From positions 1-35,040 of the forward strand of contig NW_014013413.1 in assembly GCF_000611645.1 (NCBI RefSeq): DNA of 35,040 nucleotides, in the 5' to 3' direction. Shown in pieces: positions 33,672 through 35,040 of this stretch; the stretch's first letter is position 1, and every line of letters begins with the position of its first letter. A program made the translations under genes and the position numbers. The stretch is from Monoraphidium neglectum (lineage: Eukaryota > Chlorophyta > Chlorophyceae > Sphaeropleales > Selenastraceae). The notes below the pieces were generated by a model. That model had not been told where the DNA came from. It worked only from the letters and a program-made list of their open reading frames with translations, and made no database searches.

Positions 33672-34748
33672 ATGTCGGCGTCCCACAACGGCCGCTCGCG
33701 GGACGGCGCGGCGGCGTCGCGCACCGGGGCGCTCTCCCGTGAGCCCTCCTCAGCACGCGCCCTTTCCTCGGCCCAACAGAGCTTCCGAGGCGGCGCAGGC
33801 GCAGGCATGGGTGTCGGCGGCAGCAGCACGAGCGGCGCGGCCGCCCCCGGACGTTGGGCGCCGCAGCGTCCAAGCGCAACGAGTGAGCTGCAACCGCTGC
33901 GGGCGCTGCAGCAGCTGCTGCTTCTTTGCTCGTGCTCCTGCTGCTGCTGGCCCTCCCTTTGTGGCCACGTTGCGCACACTGTCTCGTAGACGGGCTGGGG
34001 CCTGACCATGGCGGCGTGTCGTCGAGCCCTTCCCTGAAGACTCAAACAAAAAGTCCGCGAGCAGTGTGCCACTCCACTAGCGCCCCAGACTCCTCCCGTA
34101 CCCGCCAGCGGCAGCAGCACGATGACATCATCACGGCAGGGACGGATGTTTACCAAGCGCCCCCGCCCCTGATCCCCCTCGCTCTGCGGGCCGCAGCGCG
34201 CCAGAGCTACAACCGCACCGGCCTCAGCCGCCCGTCGGCCACCAGCCGCACAAGCAGGACGCGCGACGGCACCGATGGGCCGGCGGCCATCAAGGTTCGA
34301 TTCGGCAGCCCGCTCGCCTCTGCCGCTGCGGGCCCCGCGGGCAGCCCACCGGCCAAAAGAGCCCGCCCGTTGCGGCGCGCGCAGCAGCGCGCGCCCGGCG
34401 CACCCCTTGCACGGCTGCGTTTGCCAAAGCTCGCGCCGCCATTCATTGTGCCGCGCCTGCCTCGGGCGGTGCGCGTTGCTATATATTGTGACACCGCGCG
34501 GACTGCCGCCCCGCAGGTCTACGATGTTGACGGCGCAGTCCGCACCCCCAAGCCGCTTGCAGCAATCGTCCCGTCGGCGGCGCTGCGCCAGGCGCGCGCC
34601 CTCCTGTCCGACGACGCCGCGGGCGGCGGCGGCGGCGGGGACGGCGACGGGTTCATGCAGCTGCTGAGCTCCGCAGGCTTCAGCCGCGGCTGGTTCGACA
34701 GCGGCGCGGTGCCGGCGGCCGGCGGCGAGCAGTCGGCGGCCGCGCTGG
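33672..34748 (+). CDS. Gene D: 5' exons of an unrecognised Ser/Arg/Gly-rich protein (partial)
   Basis: Proposed exons: 33672-33882 (ATG, phase-1 donor GTGAG), 34197-34294 (acceptor GCCGCAG), 34517-34748 (acceptor CCCCGCAG, donor GTGGGT). The next exon lies beyond the window. Joined phases agree, codons are strongly GC-ending, and the intron 33883-34196 breaks the frame. The intron 34295-34516 is less certain: its donor is GTTCGA and it has no in-frame stop, so it may be retained. The protein starts [19 protein letters not shown], is disordered and basic ([18 protein letters not shown]), then reads [20 protein letters not shown]. That short block resembles the V(F/Y)DxxGxxxTPxPL segment I associate with axonemal dynein intermediate chain IC138/DNAI4 N-termini, but this is a weak, from-memory resemblance and no WD repeats are in view. 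Function is not assigned. Confidence 0.45.
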
Positions 34749-34990
34749 GTGGGTGCATGCGGTCGCGCGCAGGTGCCTGGGGTGCCTGCTCGGGGTTTGT
34801 TCCTCGACAGAGTTGCAAACAGATCCAGCGCCCTCCTACGCCGTTGCATCAAGTCCAACCACACCGAACTACACGCACACACCCACACACACATACACAC
34901 ACGCACGCGCACGTACACACACGCACATGTGCGCGTGCACATCCCCGACAAACCCAAACGCGCGCTCCCGCACACGCACACACACACACC

Positions 34991-35027
<37 letters not shown>

Positions 35028-35040
35028 TCGCGTGCCCCCG
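34749..35040 (+). other. Putative intron of gene D carrying (CA)n microsatellites
   Basis: After the GTGGGT donor the sequence becomes non-coding. From about 34872 it is dominated by CA/CG alternating repeats, including a pure (AC)n run at 34992-35026. No acceptor followed by coding sequence is visible before the window end. Confidence 0.5.
34992..35026 (+). repeat. (AC)n microsatellite near the window end
   Basis: 35 nt of uninterrupted AC lie within a longer imperfect CA/CG tract (about 34872-35026). Confidence 0.95.

Noticed and set aside
34482..34490. TATATAT element as a TATA box for a gene starting near 34524
   Set aside because: It sits in the putative second intron of gene D, and the downstream ATG frame has no coding character.
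33557..35023. 488-codon open frame on the minus strand
   Set aside because: It starts in the CA microsatellite (Cys/Val repeats), has no domain and is antisense to phase-compatible, GC3-rich plus-strand exons.
1..35040. CRISPR array, bacterial operons, tRNA/rRNA genes, transposase or reverse-transcriptase genes
   Set aside because: The tandem repeats here are coding exons of a eukaryotic gene or simple microsatellites. I saw no tRNA-like cloverleaf, rRNA or transposon protein motifs by eye.

Overview
The window is nuclear DNA of a green alga (chlorophyte). The evidence is a plant-type RPL10A, a single-AP2-domain transcription factor with long glutamine tracts, GC-rich genes with many short GT..AG introns, TGTAA polyadenylation motifs after several genes, and long (GT)n/(CAG)n tracts. 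I could not determine the species.

Layout. 1-710 (+): the 3' exons of ribosomal protein RPL10A. 2423-5471 (+): a two-exon AP2/ERF-like regulator whose DNA-binding domain is split by an intron. 5472-7894: gene-free, between convergent genes. 7895-18534 (-): gene B, a secreted, cysteine-rich GCC2/GCC3 (ephrin-receptor-like) repeat protein that I resolve into 30 coding exons and 1873 aa. 20101-25237 (-): gene A, an upstream tandem paralogue of B with the same exon plan but only three modules and three disabling lesions, so a probable young pseudogene or truncated gene. 26842-30576 (+): gene C, a divergently transcribed, intron-poor paralogue (six exons, 763 aa) ending in PAN/apple-like domains. 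32609-33248 (-): an 84-aa protein with an N-terminal PAM2 motif. 33672-window end (+): the first exons of an unrecognised, probably disordered gene D, divergent from the PAM2 gene.

The main feature is the A-B-C cluster. In gene B a two-exon module (72 nt + 312 nt, all introns phase 1) is repeated nine times in tandem, with a more divergent module on each side. Similar intron sequences recur every second module, so the latest amplification copied a module dimer of about 1.4 kb. Every repeated exon is a multiple of three flanked by phase-1 introns, so copies can be gained, lost or skipped without changing frame. Gene A keeps the same flanking exons but has one canonical module, a frameshifted short exon, an in-frame TAG and a lost splice acceptor. 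The mature N-termini of A and B are identical in protein sequence, but their signal peptides and upstream DNA are unrelated.

Gene models were built by hand from open frames, splice consensus, phase agreement and A/B/C comparison. For genes B and C the summed exon lengths are exact multiples of three and end at one stop. Functions of A-D beyond domain recognition are inference.
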